Below, piece after piece: positions 24,082-31,766 of a DNA stretch of 64,000 nucleotides (position 1 is the first letter of the stretch; each line of letters begins with the position of its first letter). The notes below the pieces were generated by a model. It was not told the DNA's origin. It saw only the letters and a list, made by a program, of their open reading frames with translations, and did not search any database. Where the stretch lies: NCBI RefSeq assembly GCF_022808175.1, contig NZ_JALGBX010000010.1, forward strand, positions 124,001 through 188,000, read 5' to 3'. The translations under genes and the position numbers were made by a program. This stretch comes from Streptomyces sp. AP-93. GTDB lineage: Bacteria; Actinomycetota; Actinomycetes; Streptomycetales; Streptomycetaceae.

Positions 24082-24840
24082 ATGGGCAACCCTGAAGGGT
24101 CCGCTCGTCGTCGGCCCGAGGAGCAGCAGCTCGGGCCGGTGCTGAGGAGGCGGGGCCAGGTGCAGGCCGGCAGTACGACGGACCAGCGGCTGCTGGATAC
24201 GGCCGGGCCCTCCGAGTGGGTGCACACCGATCCGTGGCGGGTCCTGCGCATCCAGTCGGAGTTCATCGAGGGCTTCGGCACGCTGGCGGAGCTGCCGCCG
24301 GCGATCAGCGTGTTCGGCTCCGCCCGGACTCCGGCGGGCTCGCCGGAGTACGAGGCGGGCGTGCGGATCGGCGGCGCGCTCGTGGAGGCCGGCTTCGCGG
24401 TGATCACGGGCGGCGGTCCGGGCGCGATGGAGGCGGCCAACAAGGGCGCGCGGGAGGCCAACGGCATCTCGGTGGGCCTGGGCATCGAGCTCCCCTTCGA
24501 GCAGGGGCTCAACCAGCACGTCGACCTCGGGCTGAACTTCCGTTACTTCTTCGTCCGCAAGACGATGTTCGTGAAGTACAGCCAGGGCTTCGTGGTCCTG
24601 CCGGGCGGGCTCGGCACCCTCGACGAGATGTTCGAGGCCCTGACCCTGGTCCAGACGCAGAAGATCACCCGCTTCCCGATCGTGCTGTTCGGCACGGAGT
24701 ACTGGAGCGGGCTCATCGACTGGCTGAAGAACACGGTCATCGCGCAGGGCAAGGCCTCGGAGAAGGACCTCTACCTCTTCCACGTCACCGACGACGTGGA
24801 CGAGGCGATCGCGCTCGTGACGAAGGAAGTCGGCAGGTAG
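24082..24840 (+). CDS. LOG-family (TIGR00730) nucleoside-monophosphate phosphoribohydrolase
   Basis: 252 residues with the lysine-decarboxylase-like Rossmann fold. The motifs GGGPGAMEAANKGA and PGGLGTLDE are the substrate-binding and catalytic signatures of LOG proteins, which split cytokinin riboside 5'-phosphates or other nucleotides into base and ribose phosphate. ATG 24082 follows AGGAGGGAGC. This longer N-terminal form is the type next to dapE and folP2 in actinobacteria (Rv1205 in M. tuberculosis). Physiological substrate uncertain. Confidence 0.88.
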   Translation: MGNPEGSARRRPEEQQLGPVLRRRGQVQAGSTTDQRLLDTAGPSEWVHTDPWRVLRIQSEFIEGFGTLAELPPAISVFGSARTPAGSPEYEAGVRIGGALVEAGFAVITGGGPGAMEAANKGAREANGISVGLGIELPFEQGLNQHVDLGLNFRYFFVRKTMFVKYSQGFVVLPGGLGTLDEMFEALTLVQTQKITRFPIVLFGTEYWSGLIDWLKNTVIAQGKASEKDLYLFHVTDDVDEAIALVTKEVGR

Positions 24841-24846
24841 CAGACC

Positions 24847-24875
24847 CCGCCGGAGGCCGCACGGGCCTCCGGCGG
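24847..24875 (+). terminator. Terminator after LOG gene
   Basis: Perfect 12-bp stem (24847-24858 with 24864-24875), 5-nt loop, immediately after the stop codon. Confidence 0.75.
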
Positions 24876-24880
24876 GCCGG

Positions 24881-25012
24881 GCCGGTCCGTGTTGCCTCAG
24901 GCGGGCCGGGCCGGGCCGGGCCGGTCCGTGTTGCCTCAGGCCAGCCCCCGGCGGGCGACCGCAGGGGGTCGGTGGCCTTGGATCGAGCGGACCATGTCGA
25001 GGAGCTCCTTCT
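24881..25012. repeat. Local duplications, including a second copy of the folP2 3' end
   Basis: A 22-bp unit (GCCGGTCCGTGTTGCCTCAG core) occurs at 24881 and 24920, separated by GGGCC repeats. From 24938 to 25012 the DNA repeats, with few changes, the last ~75 bases of folP2 (25100-25175): on the minus strand it would encode the same final residues LDMVRSIQGHRPPAV followed by a stop, but no gene body is attached. It is a partial duplication remnant. Confidence 0.75.
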
Positions 25013-25099
25013 TCACGCCGCTCTCGCGCTCGGTTCGGCGCCGGGGCGCCTTACCGGCTTCGAGCGGCTGCGTCGGCCTCCGGCCGTCGGGGTGTGGGC

Positions 25100-25960
25100 T
25101 CAGGCGAGGCCCCGGCGGGCGACTGCCGGGGGTCGGTGGCCCTGGATCGAGCGGACCATGTCGAGGATCTGCTTGGTTTCCGCGACCTCGTGGACGCGGT
25201 AGACCTGGGCGCCCAGCCAGGCCGAGACGGCCGTCGTGGCCAAGGTGCCCAGGAGGCGTTCCTTCACGGGCTTGTCCAGGGTCTCGCCGACGAAGTCCTT
25301 GTTGGAGAGGGAGACCAGGACCGGCCAGCCCGTCTCCGTCATCTCGGAGAGACGGCGGGTGGCCTCCAGTGAGTGGCGGGTGTTCTTCCCGAAATCGTGG
25401 CCCGGGTCGATCATGATCGACTCGCGGGGGACACCCAGGGCCGCCGCACGCTCGGCCAGGCCGACCGTGACGCGGAGGATGTCGGCCATCACGTCCTCGT
25501 ACTCGGTCCGGTGCGGCCGGGTCCGCGGCTCGACCCCTCCCGCGTGGGTGCAGACGATGCCCGCCCCGTGGCGCGCGGCGACCTCCGCGAGCTTCGGGTC
25601 CACCCCGCCCCACGCGTCGTTCAGCAGGTCGGCCCCGGCCTCGCAGACCGCCTCGCCGACCTCGTGCCGCCAGGTGTCGACGCTGATCACCACGTCGGGG
25701 TGGCGGCGCCGGACCTCGGCGACGAAGCCCACCGTGCGCCGGGCCTCCTCCGCCGCGTCCACGTGCTCGCCGGGACCGGCCTTCACCCCGCCGATGTCGA
25801 TGATCGCGGCGCCCTCGGCCACCGCCTGCTCGACCCGGTCCAGGGCCGGCTCGTCGCGGAAGGTCGCTCCCTGGTCGTAGAAGGAGTCAGGGGTCCGGTT
25901 CACGATGGCCATGATCACCGGCTCGTGGTCGTCGAACTCGCGCCTGCCCAGTCGCAGCAT
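25100..25960 (-). CDS. folP2: Dihydropteroate-synthase-like protein FolP2
   Basis: 286-residue TIM-barrel protein of the pterin-binding family. It keeps NRTPDSFYD, SVDTW, LNDAWGG, DPGHDFGKN, LSNKDFVG and the closing YRVHEV, but the loop that in true dihydropteroate synthases reads GGESTRPG is here GGVKAGPG. That loss, plus the neighbourhood (LOG, DivIVA-like, tag), matches the mycobacterial FolP2 (Rv1207), reported to lack dihydropteroate synthase activity; a role in another pterin or C1 reaction is possible. ATG 25960 follows AAGGAGGAAAG. Confidence 0.88.
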   Translation of the reverse strand: MLRLGRREFDDHEPVIMAIVNRTPDSFYDQGATFRDEPALDRVEQAVAEGAAIIDIGGVKAGPGEHVDAAEEARRTVGFVAEVRRRHPDVVISVDTWRHEVGEAVCEAGADLLNDAWGGVDPKLAEVAARHGAGIVCTHAGGVEPRTRPHRTEYEDVMADILRVTVGLAERAAALGVPRESIMIDPGHDFGKNTRHSLEATRRLSEMTETGWPVLVSLSNKDFVGETLDKPVKERLLGTLATTAVSAWLGAQVYRVHEVAETKQILDMVRSIQGHRPPAVARRGLA

Positions 25961-26042
25961 CCTGCTCTTTCCTCCTTCGGCGACCCTTGCGCCTCGCCAG
26001 CGACCTTAACCTGGTGGCCGGAGTCTCTCAGGGGAGTTGATC

Positions 26043-26390
26043 GTGTTCGCGTTCTTGCTCATCGCGCTGGTCGTGGTCGTCGCCGGAGTCACCCTCGCGG
26101 TGGCGGGCGGGGGGGCCGAGGCCGTGCTGCCGGAGGCCGAGCCCGACCGGCTGTCCGACGCCCTGCCGGAGAACCGTCCCGTCGTACGGGCGGACATCGA
26201 CGAGCTGCGCCTGCCCGTGGCCCCGCGCGGCTACCGGATGGCCGACGTGGACGACGTACTGGAGCGGCTGGCGGCGGAGCTGGCGGAGCGCGACGCGCGG
26301 ATCGCCGAGCTCACCGCCGCGGCCGCGCCGGCGCCCGCGGCCGGGCCGGCCGACGGCTCAGTGGACCTGACCAAGGCCGCCGACCAGTGA
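26043..26390 (+). CDS. DivIVA-domain small membrane protein
   Basis: 115 residues. GTG 26043 is chosen for GGGGAG six bases upstream. One N-terminal membrane helix (FLLIALVVVVAGVTLAVAGG) is followed by the short DivIVA-like motif PRGYRMADVDDVLERLAAEL and a coiled-coil stretch. Similar to the protein between folP2 and tag in mycobacteria (Rv1209). It overlaps the tag start by 4 bases. Possibly linked to polar growth, which is inference from the domain only. Confidence 0.8.
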   Translation: MFAFLLIALVVVVAGVTLAVAGGGAEAVLPEAEPDRLSDALPENRPVVRADIDELRLPVAPRGYRMADVDDVLERLAAELAERDARIAELTAAAAPAPAAGPADGSVDLTKAADQ

Positions 26391-26962
26391 GCGGAGTGCT
26401 CGCCGGACCCGACGGGGGCCTGCGGTGCCCCTGGGGGCTGTCCACCGAGGACTACATCGCGTACCACGACACGGAGTGGGGACGTCCGGTCCACGGGGAC
26501 GACGCGCTGTACGAGCGGCTGTGCCTGGAGGCCTTCCAGTCGGGGCTGTCCTGGCTGACGATCCTGCGCCGCCGCGAGGGGTTCCGGGCGGCCTTCGCGG
26601 GCTTCGAGATCGCCAAGGTCGCGGAGTTCGGCGCGGCGGACGCGGAACGGCTCCTCGCCGACGAGGGGATCATCCGGAACCGGGCCAAGATCGAGGCGAC
26701 CCTCGCCAACGCCAAGACCCTGGCCGGGTGGGGCGAGGGCGAACTGGACACCCTGATCTGGTCCCACGCCCCGGCGCCAGGGCGGGCCCCGAAGAGCACC
26801 ACCGAGATCCCGGCGGTGACCCCGGAGTCCACGGCCCTGGCCAAAGCCCTGAAGAAGGCGGGCATCCGCTTCGTGGGCCCCACGACGGCCTACGCCCTGA
26901 TGCAGGCCTGCGGCCTGGTCAACGACCACCTGGCCCGCTGCGTGGCCCGCGACCTGAGTTGA
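26387..26962 (+). CDS. tag: DNA-3-methyladenine glycosylase I
   Basis: 191-residue base-excision repair enzyme that removes 3-methyladenine. The zinc-snap ligands are visible at both ends (RCPW, YHDTEWG; NDHLARC), and the pocket segment LEAFQSGLSWLTILRRR contains the conserved Glu and Trp. GTG 26387 overlaps the previous stop (GTGA), so it is translationally coupled to the DivIVA-like gene. Length is family-typical. Confidence 0.95.
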   Translation: MSGVLAGPDGGLRCPWGLSTEDYIAYHDTEWGRPVHGDDALYERLCLEAFQSGLSWLTILRRREGFRAAFAGFEIAKVAEFGAADAERLLADEGIIRNRAKIEATLANAKTLAGWGEGELDTLIWSHAPAPGRAPKSTTEIPAVTPESTALAKALKKAGIRFVGPTTAYALMQACGLVNDHLARCVARDLS

Positions 26963-26984
26963 CCTGCGGGGCGAGGTCCCCTAC

Positions 26985-27208
26985 CCGCCCTTCCACCGTT
27001 CCCCGGGCTCTGCCCGGACCCGGTCCTCAAACGCCGGACGGGCTGGATTTGCCGCTGCGCGGCAAAATTTCAGCCTCGCCGGCGTTTGAGGCGCGGGGTC
27101 TGGGGCGGAGCCCCAGGGGGTCCGGGGCGGAGCCCCAGGGGGTCCGGGGCGCAGCCCCGGGGAACGGGCGAAGGGCGGGTAGGGGACCTCGCCCCGCGCA
27201 GCGGCACC
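26985..27208. repeat. Dispersed GC-rich intergenic repeat, copy B (palindromic)
   Basis: Lies between the convergent tag and enoyl-CoA hydratase genes. The left part (about 26995-27045) is an inverted version of the block CAGCCCGTCCGGCGTTTGAGG, and the right part (27071-27208) is a direct version with the same tail as copy A (GAAGGGCGGGTAGGGGAC, CCCCGCGCAGCGGC). Inside, GGGGCGGAGCCCC-type units repeat at 22-bp spacing (27102, 27124, 27146). No gene is present. Confidence 0.75.
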
Positions 27209-27228
27209 CGCACCGCCCGGCGGAGCCG

Positions 27229-28032
27229 CTAGCGGCCCACGTATCGCGGAGCCTCCTTCGCGAGGAAGGCCGCGACAGCGATCCCGTGGTCCTCGGAGGC
27301 CCCCGCACGACCCTGGAGCACGTCCTCGTGGTCCAGCGCGTCGGACAGCGACCGCGAGGCCCCGTACGCCAGGGACTCCTTCAGGGCCGCGTAGGCGACC
27401 GTCGGGCCCTGCGCGAGCCGCCGGGCCACGGCCAGCGCCTCGGCCGCCAGCTCGTCCGAGGGGACCACGCGGTTCGCGATGCCGAGTTCCAGTGCCTCCT
27501 GGGCCTTCACGGACCGCGGGAAGAGCAGCAGGTCGGAGGCGCGCGAGCCGCCGATCAGGCGGGGCAGGGTCCAGGAGACGCCCGAGTCGGCGGTCAGGGC
27601 GACCCCCGCGAAGGAGGTGTTGAAGGAGGCGGTGTCCGCGACCACGCGGAAGTCCGCCGCCAGGGCGAAGCCGAAGCCCGCGCCCGCCGCGACGCCGTTC
27701 ACGCCCGCGACCACCGGCTTCGGCATCTCCGTCAGCGCCCGGACGATCGGGTTGTAGTGCTCCGCCACGGTGTTCATGGTCAGCGAGGAGCCGTGCTCGC
27801 GGTCGGCCGCCAGGAACCCGACGTGCTCCTTGAGGTCCTGGCCCACGCAGAACGCCCGGTTGCCGGCCGCGGTGAGCAGGACCGCCCGTACCGCCGGATC
27901 CGCGGCCGCCGCCCGGGCCGCGTCGCGCAGGGCGACCTTGGCCTCGGTGTTCATGGCGTTCATGGCCTCGGGACGGTTGATCGTGATGGTTGCGAGTCCG
28001 TCGGTCACTTCGTAGAGCACGCTGTCGGCCAT
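27229..28032 (-). CDS. Enoyl-CoA hydratase/isomerase family protein
   Basis: 267-residue crotonase-fold enzyme. The oxyanion-hole segments are AFCVGQDLKEH and VNGVAAGAGFGFALAAD. The acidic residue position in NTSFAGVALTADSGVSWTLPRLIG has Asp rather than the paired Glu of classical hydratases, as in PaaG/PaaB-like isomerases, so isomerase or hydratase activity is equally possible. ATG 28032 follows AAGGGGG. A 20-bp palindrome upstream (28064-28083) suggests control by a TetR-type repressor. Confidence 0.87.
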   Translation of the reverse strand: MADSVLYEVTDGLATITINRPEAMNAMNTEAKVALRDAARAAAADPAVRAVLLTAAGNRAFCVGQDLKEHVGFLAADREHGSSLTMNTVAEHYNPIVRALTEMPKPVVAGVNGVAAGAGFGFALAADFRVVADTASFNTSFAGVALTADSGVSWTLPRLIGGSRASDLLLFPRSVKAQEALELGIANRVVPSDELAAEALAVARRLAQGPTVAYAALKESLAYGASRSLSDALDHEDVLQGRAGASEDHGIAVAAFLAKEAPRYVGR

Positions 28033-28063
28033 GGCGGGGGTCCCCCTTCGTCGCGGGCTGGCT

Positions 28064-28083
28064 ACCGGCCGGTACCGGCCGGT
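28064..28083. promoter_or_regulatory. Candidate operator: 20-bp perfect palindrome
   Basis: Two abutting copies of the palindrome ACCGGCCGGT give a 20-bp perfect inverted repeat 32 bases upstream of the enoyl-CoA hydratase start. Its size and symmetry resemble TetR-family operators of fatty-acid or CoA-linked genes. Confidence 0.45.
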
Positions 28084-28132
28084 GCAAGGGTCAGCATGGC
28101 GGACCGGACCGGGGTCGGACATGTGATGTGCG

Positions 28133-28363
28133 TCAAATAAACGGAAGGGCAGACTCGTGGCGCGGCGGCGAAGTATCGCAGGCGGGTCCCCGAAATGAGT
28201 GGTTTTGGTCAAGCGCGTTGCACAAGCGTTCCCAGCCGATGTTGGTCATCGGGTCCTGACATGCGGGATAATGGCCTGGAAGCAATGTGTTCGATGCCGG
28301 GTACTAGGCGCCTGAATGGGGCCGTCGGCTGACGATGAACTGGTTTCAGGAAGGGGAACGAGC
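28133..28363. promoter_or_regulatory. Divergent promoter region between enoyl-CoA hydratase and DUF3117 genes
   Basis: No gene seen. The stretch 28190-28300 is AT-richer; GATAAT at 28269-28274 is a good -10 candidate for the DUF3117 gene with a poor TTGGTC at -35 (28244). The AGGAAGGGG ribosome site is at 28348-28356. Confidence 0.4.
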
Positions 28364-28531
28364 ATGGCGGCCATGAAGCCGCGGACGGGCGACGGCCCGC
28401 TCGAGGTCACCAAGGAGGGGCGGGGCATCGTCATGCGCGTACCGCTCGAGGGCGGCGGTCGGCTCGTCGTCGAGCTGACTCCGGACGAGGCGGACGCCCT
28501 GGGTGACGCCCTGAAGAAGGTCGTCGGCTGA
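28364..28531 (+). CDS. DUF3117 family small protein
   Basis: 55 residues, the full family length, beginning MAAMKPRTGDGPLEVTKEG with the conserved core GRGIVMRVPLEGGGRLVVELTPDEA. Found across actinobacteria (Rv1211 in M. tuberculosis, also after tag). ATG 28364 with AGGAAGGGG. Function unknown. Followed by a good terminator. Confidence 0.9.
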   Translation: MAAMKPRTGDGPLEVTKEGRGIVMRVPLEGGGRLVVELTPDEADALGDALKKVVG

Positions 28532-28569
28532 TCCCCCAAGGACGCTGACAGTACTTTCGCTGTTCTCTG

Positions 28570-28604
28570 CACTGCCCCGGCCGCGCTATGCGGTCGGGGC
28601 AGTG
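28570..28604 (+). terminator. Terminator after DUF3117 gene
   Basis: 15-bp stem with one G-U pair (28570-28584 with 28590-28604), 5-nt loop, then TTGTGT. Confidence 0.8.
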
Positions 28605-28654
28605 TTGTGTCCCCGTGGCCCGTGGCCCGTGGCCGTGATCGCTGGAGCCGTGCC

Positions 28655-29272
28655 GTGACCTTCTCCCCGCCCGCGCCGCCCGCCTTCGCCGACTGCACGC
28701 CCCGCCAGAAGGCGGCCCGGGCCCTCACGGAGGTCCTGGCGCCGGCGAACCTGGTGGTGGCCCAGCTCCTGCTGATCGGCTGGCACAGCACCGGGTCGTG
28801 GTCCGGTCTCGGCTGGGGCCTGCTCGGGGCCCTGTTCTGCGGGGTGGTCCCGATCGGCATCGTCCTGCTCGGGGTCCGGCGCGGGGCGCTGACCGACCAG
28901 CACATCCGGATACGGCGCCAGCGGGTCGTCCCGATGGGGCTGAGCCTGGGCTCGGTCGTCGCCGGGATCGCCCTCCTGCACGGGCTCGGCGCCCCGGCCG
29001 ACGTCCTCGCGCTCGTCGTCGCGATGCTCGCCGGCCTCGTCTCCTCGCTGCTGGTGACGGTCGGCTGGCAGATATCCATCCACATGTCGGTGGCCGGCGG
29101 CACCGTGATGATCCTGCTGCTGGTCTTCGGCCCGGCGCTGCTTCCCGCGGTGCTGATCGCCGCCGGCGCGGGATGGTCCCGGCTGGTCCTGAAGGCGCAC
29201 ACCCCGGTGCAGCTCCTCGCCGGAACCGTGCTGGGCGGTACGGCCGCGCTGACCTTCGCGCTGCTGCGCTGA
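28655..29272 (+). CDS. PAP2-like membrane protein
   Basis: 205 residues with about five or six membrane helices. The C-terminal part SIHMSVAGGT ... GWSRLVLKAHTPVQLLAGTVLGG resembles the last two motifs of membrane phosphatidic acid phosphatase (PAP2) enzymes (S-x-H and S-R-x5-H-x3-D), though the final Asp is replaced and the first KxxxxxxRP motif is unclear, so activity is doubtful. GTG 28655 follows GGAG at spacing 7. Confidence 0.65.
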   Translation: MTFSPPAPPAFADCTPRQKAARALTEVLAPANLVVAQLLLIGWHSTGSWSGLGWGLLGALFCGVVPIGIVLLGVRRGALTDQHIRIRRQRVVPMGLSLGSVVAGIALLHGLGAPADVLALVVAMLAGLVSSLLVTVGWQISIHMSVAGGTVMILLLVFGPALLPAVLIAAGAGWSRLVLKAHTPVQLLAGTVLGGTAALTFALLR

Positions 29273-29315
29273 CCGGCTGCTGCGCCGACCCGCCGACCCG
29301 CTGACCCGCGTGGGC

Positions 29316-29978
29316 TCAGCGCCGGACCGCGCACAGCAGGCCGTCGCCCACCGGGAGCAGGGCGGCCTCCAGGGCCGGGCTCTCGCGGACGCTGCGCAGC
29401 AGCTCGCGGACGCGGAGCACCTCCACGGGCTGGGCCGCGGAGTCGACCGTACGGCCGTCGGAGAAGACTCCCTCGAAGCAGACCAGGCCGCCGGGGCGGA
29501 GCAGGCGCAACGATTCAGCGAGGTAGTCGAGGGACTCGGACGGGTCCCCGTCGCAGAAGACGAGGTCGTATCCGCCGTCGGCCAGCCGGGGCAGTACGTC
29601 CAGGGCGCGGCCCGGGATGAAGCGGGCGCGGTTGCCCGCGAAGCCGGCGGCACGGAAGGCCTGGCGGGCGAAGGCCTGCCGGTCCGCTTCGGGATCCACC
29701 GTGGTCAGGACCCCGTCGGCGCGCATTCCGTGCAGGAGGTGGATGCCGGACACGCCGGTTCCGGTGCCGATCTCGGCGACCGCTTTCGCGTCGGCCGTGG
29801 CGGCGAGCAGGCGCAGCGCGGCCCCGGTGCCGGGGGAGACGGAACGGAGTCCCGCTTCCCTGGACCGGTCGCGGGCCCATCGCAGAGCGTCGTCTTCGGC
29901 GACAAACGCGTCGGCGAACGCCCAGCTCGTCTGCCGGTTGCCGGTAATGACCCTCTCCTGTCCCCATAGTTGGCGCAA
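29316..29978 (-). CDS. O-methyltransferase, class I SAM-dependent
   Basis: 220 residues from TTG 29978. The SAM-binding motif AEIGTGTGVSGIHLL, the acidic residue after TTVDPE, and DLVFCDGD define the catechol O-methyltransferase-like family. No ATG or GTG lies near the conserved N-terminus (RQLWGQERVITGNRQTSW); a TACAGT box five bases before the TTG suggests a leaderless message. Divergent from sigE, the same neighbour pair as Rv1220c-Rv1221 in M. tuberculosis. Substrate unknown. Confidence 0.82.
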   Translation of the reverse strand: MRQLWGQERVITGNRQTSWAFADAFVAEDDALRWARDRSREAGLRSVSPGTGAALRLLAATADAKAVAEIGTGTGVSGIHLLHGMRADGVLTTVDPEADRQAFARQAFRAAGFAGNRARFIPGRALDVLPRLADGGYDLVFCDGDPSESLDYLAESLRLLRPGGLVCFEGVFSDGRTVDSAAQPVEVLRVRELLRSVRESPALEAALLPVGDGLLCAVRR

Positions 29979-30002
29979 CGGTGACTGTATCCGCTGGAGT
30001 CG

Positions 30003-30028
30003 GGAACCCGCAGATGGGACCGGGCGTT
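30003..30028 (+). promoter_or_regulatory. ECF-sigma-type promoter upstream of sigE
   Basis: GGAAC at 30003-30007 and CGTT at 30025-30028, separated by 17 bases, fit the ECF sigma consensus. It lies about 94 bases before ATG 30122 and would allow autoregulation. Confidence 0.5.
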
Positions 30029-30121
30029 GAGAGCAGTAGAGACGCAAGAGCGGCCTGGGACCCGGAGCCCGTGCAAAGTTACTGCAAAAAAGCTTATCCA
30101 GAGCTGACGGGAGGGGTGGTT

Positions 30122-30901
30122 ATGGTAGGGATTCCGCTGGACACCACCAGAGCCGACAGGGGAGGTGCGGCTGCGCCTGTGGATCGTGGGGGTGTCCTCC
30201 GACGCCTCTTCTGGTCGGCCGGTGAGCCGAAATCCGTGACCAACATTGCTGACCGTTTCCGCACCGTAGACACCGCAACCACCGCGACCTTCGCCGCCGA
30301 TGCGGGCTCCCAGGCGTGGACGCCTCCCTCGTGGGAGGAGATCGTCAGCACCCACAGCGCGCGGGTCTACCGCCTCGCCTACAGGCTGACGGGCAACCAG
30401 CATGACGCCGAGGACCTGACGCAGGAAGTCTTCGTCCGCGTCTTCCGCTCGCTGTCCACGTACACGCCCGGCACCTTCGAGGGCTGGCTGCACCGGATCA
30501 CCACGAACCTCTTCCTGGACATGGTCCGCCGCAAGCAGCGGATCCGCTTCGACGCCCTCGCCGACGACGCCGCCGAGCGGCTGCCGAGCCGTGAGCCGTC
30601 CCCGCAGCAGGTCCTGCACGACACCCACTTCGACGCGGACGTGCAGCAGGCGCTGGACACCCTCGCGCCCGAGTTCCGCGCGGCCGTCGTGCTCTGCGAC
30701 ATCGAGGGCCTGTCGTACGAGGAGATCGCCGCCACGCTCGGCGTGAAGCTCGGCACCGTGCGCAGCCGTATCCACCGGGGCCGTTCGCACCTGCGCAAGG
30801 CGCTCAAGCACCGGTCTCCCGAGGCCCGTGCCGAGCAGCGCGCGCTGGCCGGTGTGGCGGTGGGCGCGCCCGGCGCCGGGGGAGAGGGCGGAGCCGAGTG
30901 A
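30122..30901 (+). CDS. sigE: ECF RNA polymerase sigma factor, SigE (mycobacterial type)
   Basis: 259 residues. Region 2 (VYRLAYRLTGNQHDAEDLTQEVFVRVF) binds core polymerase and the -10 element; region 4 (FRAAVVLCDIEGLSYEEIAATLGVKLGTVRSRIHRGR) reads -35. An N-terminal extension of about 75 residues matches mycobacterial SigE. ATG 30122 follows GGGAGGGG. It overlaps the anti-sigma gene by 4 bases and is followed by htrA and tatB, as in M. tuberculosis. It is not the Streptomyces protein elsewhere called SigE that controls cell-wall stress with CseB/CseC. Likely role: envelope or oxidative stress response. Confidence 0.9.
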   Translation: MVGIPLDTTRADRGGAAAPVDRGGVLRRLFWSAGEPKSVTNIADRFRTVDTATTATFAADAGSQAWTPPSWEEIVSTHSARVYRLAYRLTGNQHDAEDLTQEVFVRVFRSLSTYTPGTFEGWLHRITTNLFLDMVRRKQRIRFDALADDAAERLPSREPSPQQVLHDTHFDADVQQALDTLAPEFRAAVVLCDIEGLSYEEIAATLGVKLGTVRSRIHRGRSHLRKALKHRSPEARAEQRALAGVAVGAPGAGGEGGAE

Positions 30902-31599
30902 GTGGGATCAGTCCGTCCCCGTCGCCTGCCGAACAGGCTTTCTCCGCCGAACAGGCTTCCTCTGCCGAACAGCATTTGGGCGACCGGCTCGCCGCCCTCG
31001 TGGACGGGGAGTTGGGCCACGACGCGCGCGAGCGGGTGCTGGCGCACCTGGCGACGTGTCCCAAGTGCAAGGCCGAGGCCGATGCGCAGCGGCGCCTGAA
31101 GACCATGTTCGTGGAGAGCGCGGCGCCTGCGCTGTCGGCCGGGCTCCTGGCGCGGTTGCAGGGGCTGCCGGGAGGCGGCTCCGAGGGCCCCTCAGGGCCG
31201 TCCGGCCCCTTCGGCCCGTCGGCGGGAGCCGACCCCTTCGCGTCCTTCGGCTACGCGCCGCCCGCGGCCGCCGCCGCGCCGCAGCAACAGGGCTTCCGGA
31301 TACACGAAGTGGGCCGCCAGCGGCGCCGCCTCGGGTTCGTTGCCGCCGGAGCGGTGTCGCTCGCCGCGATCGCGCTGGGCGGCTCGCTGCCGATGGAAGC
31401 GGTCGAGCCCAATGCCCGGGGCGAGGCCCCGGCCGCGCGCACGGGACCGGTGGTCCCGATGGTCGACGCGGTGGTCCGGGAGAAGCGGATGACGAAGCCG
31501 GGCACCGTCCCGACGCTCCGCCCGGTCACCCCCCTCGCGGCCTCCCCCACGCCCTCCCGCCCGACCACCTCCGCACGCCCTGTGTCGCTGTACCGATAG
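30898..31599 (+). CDS. rseA: Zinc-associated anti-sigma factor, RseA-like
   Basis: 233 residues. The N-terminal anti-sigma domain has the H-x3-C-x2-C motif (HLATCPKC) after the conserved stretch LAALVDGELGHDARERVLAHL. A hydrophobic segment near residues 140-160 (GFVAAGAVSLAAIALGGSL) may be a membrane helix. It should hold SigE inactive until stress. GTG start overlaps the sigE stop (GTGA). An 18-bp repeat encodes AEQAFS-AEQASS-AEQHLG at the N-terminus. Confidence 0.88.
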   Translation: MSGISPSPSPAEQAFSAEQASSAEQHLGDRLAALVDGELGHDARERVLAHLATCPKCKAEADAQRRLKTMFVESAAPALSAGLLARLQGLPGGGSEGPSGPSGPFGPSAGADPFASFGYAPPAAAAAPQQQGFRIHEVGRQRRRLGFVAAGAVSLAAIALGGSLPMEAVEPNARGEAPAARTGPVVPMVDAVVREKRMTKPGTVPTLRPVTPLAASPTPSRPTTSARPVSLYR

Positions 31600-31662
31600 C
31601 CGTCTGGTCCCTGTACCGATAGCCGTCGGGGCCGGGCCAGGGGTGTCCTCCTCCTCCCGCCT

Positions 31663-31692
31663 GTCCGGACCGCCGGGGCGGGCGGTCCGGAC
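31663..31692 (+). terminator. Terminator between anti-sigma gene and htrA
   Basis: Perfect 12-bp stem (31663-31674 with 31681-31692), 6-nt loop. A 17-bp direct repeat CTGTACCGATAGCCGTC lies just upstream at the anti-sigma stop codon. Confidence 0.6.
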
Positions 31693-31766
31693 GACCTGGT
31701 TGAATCTCCGCCAGATGCGCCGCCCCGGGCGGCCGGCGGAGACCGACAGGTAGGCGGGGAGCGCCC

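Noticed and set aside
26043..26390. Calling the small DivIVA-motif protein DivIVA/Wag31 itself.
   Set aside because: It has a membrane helix and only one short motif, unlike the long coiled-coil DivIVA.
28607..29272. Annotating the membrane protein as an active PAP2 phosphatase.
   Set aside because: Only the C-terminal motifs are partly present and the catalytic first motif is not clear.
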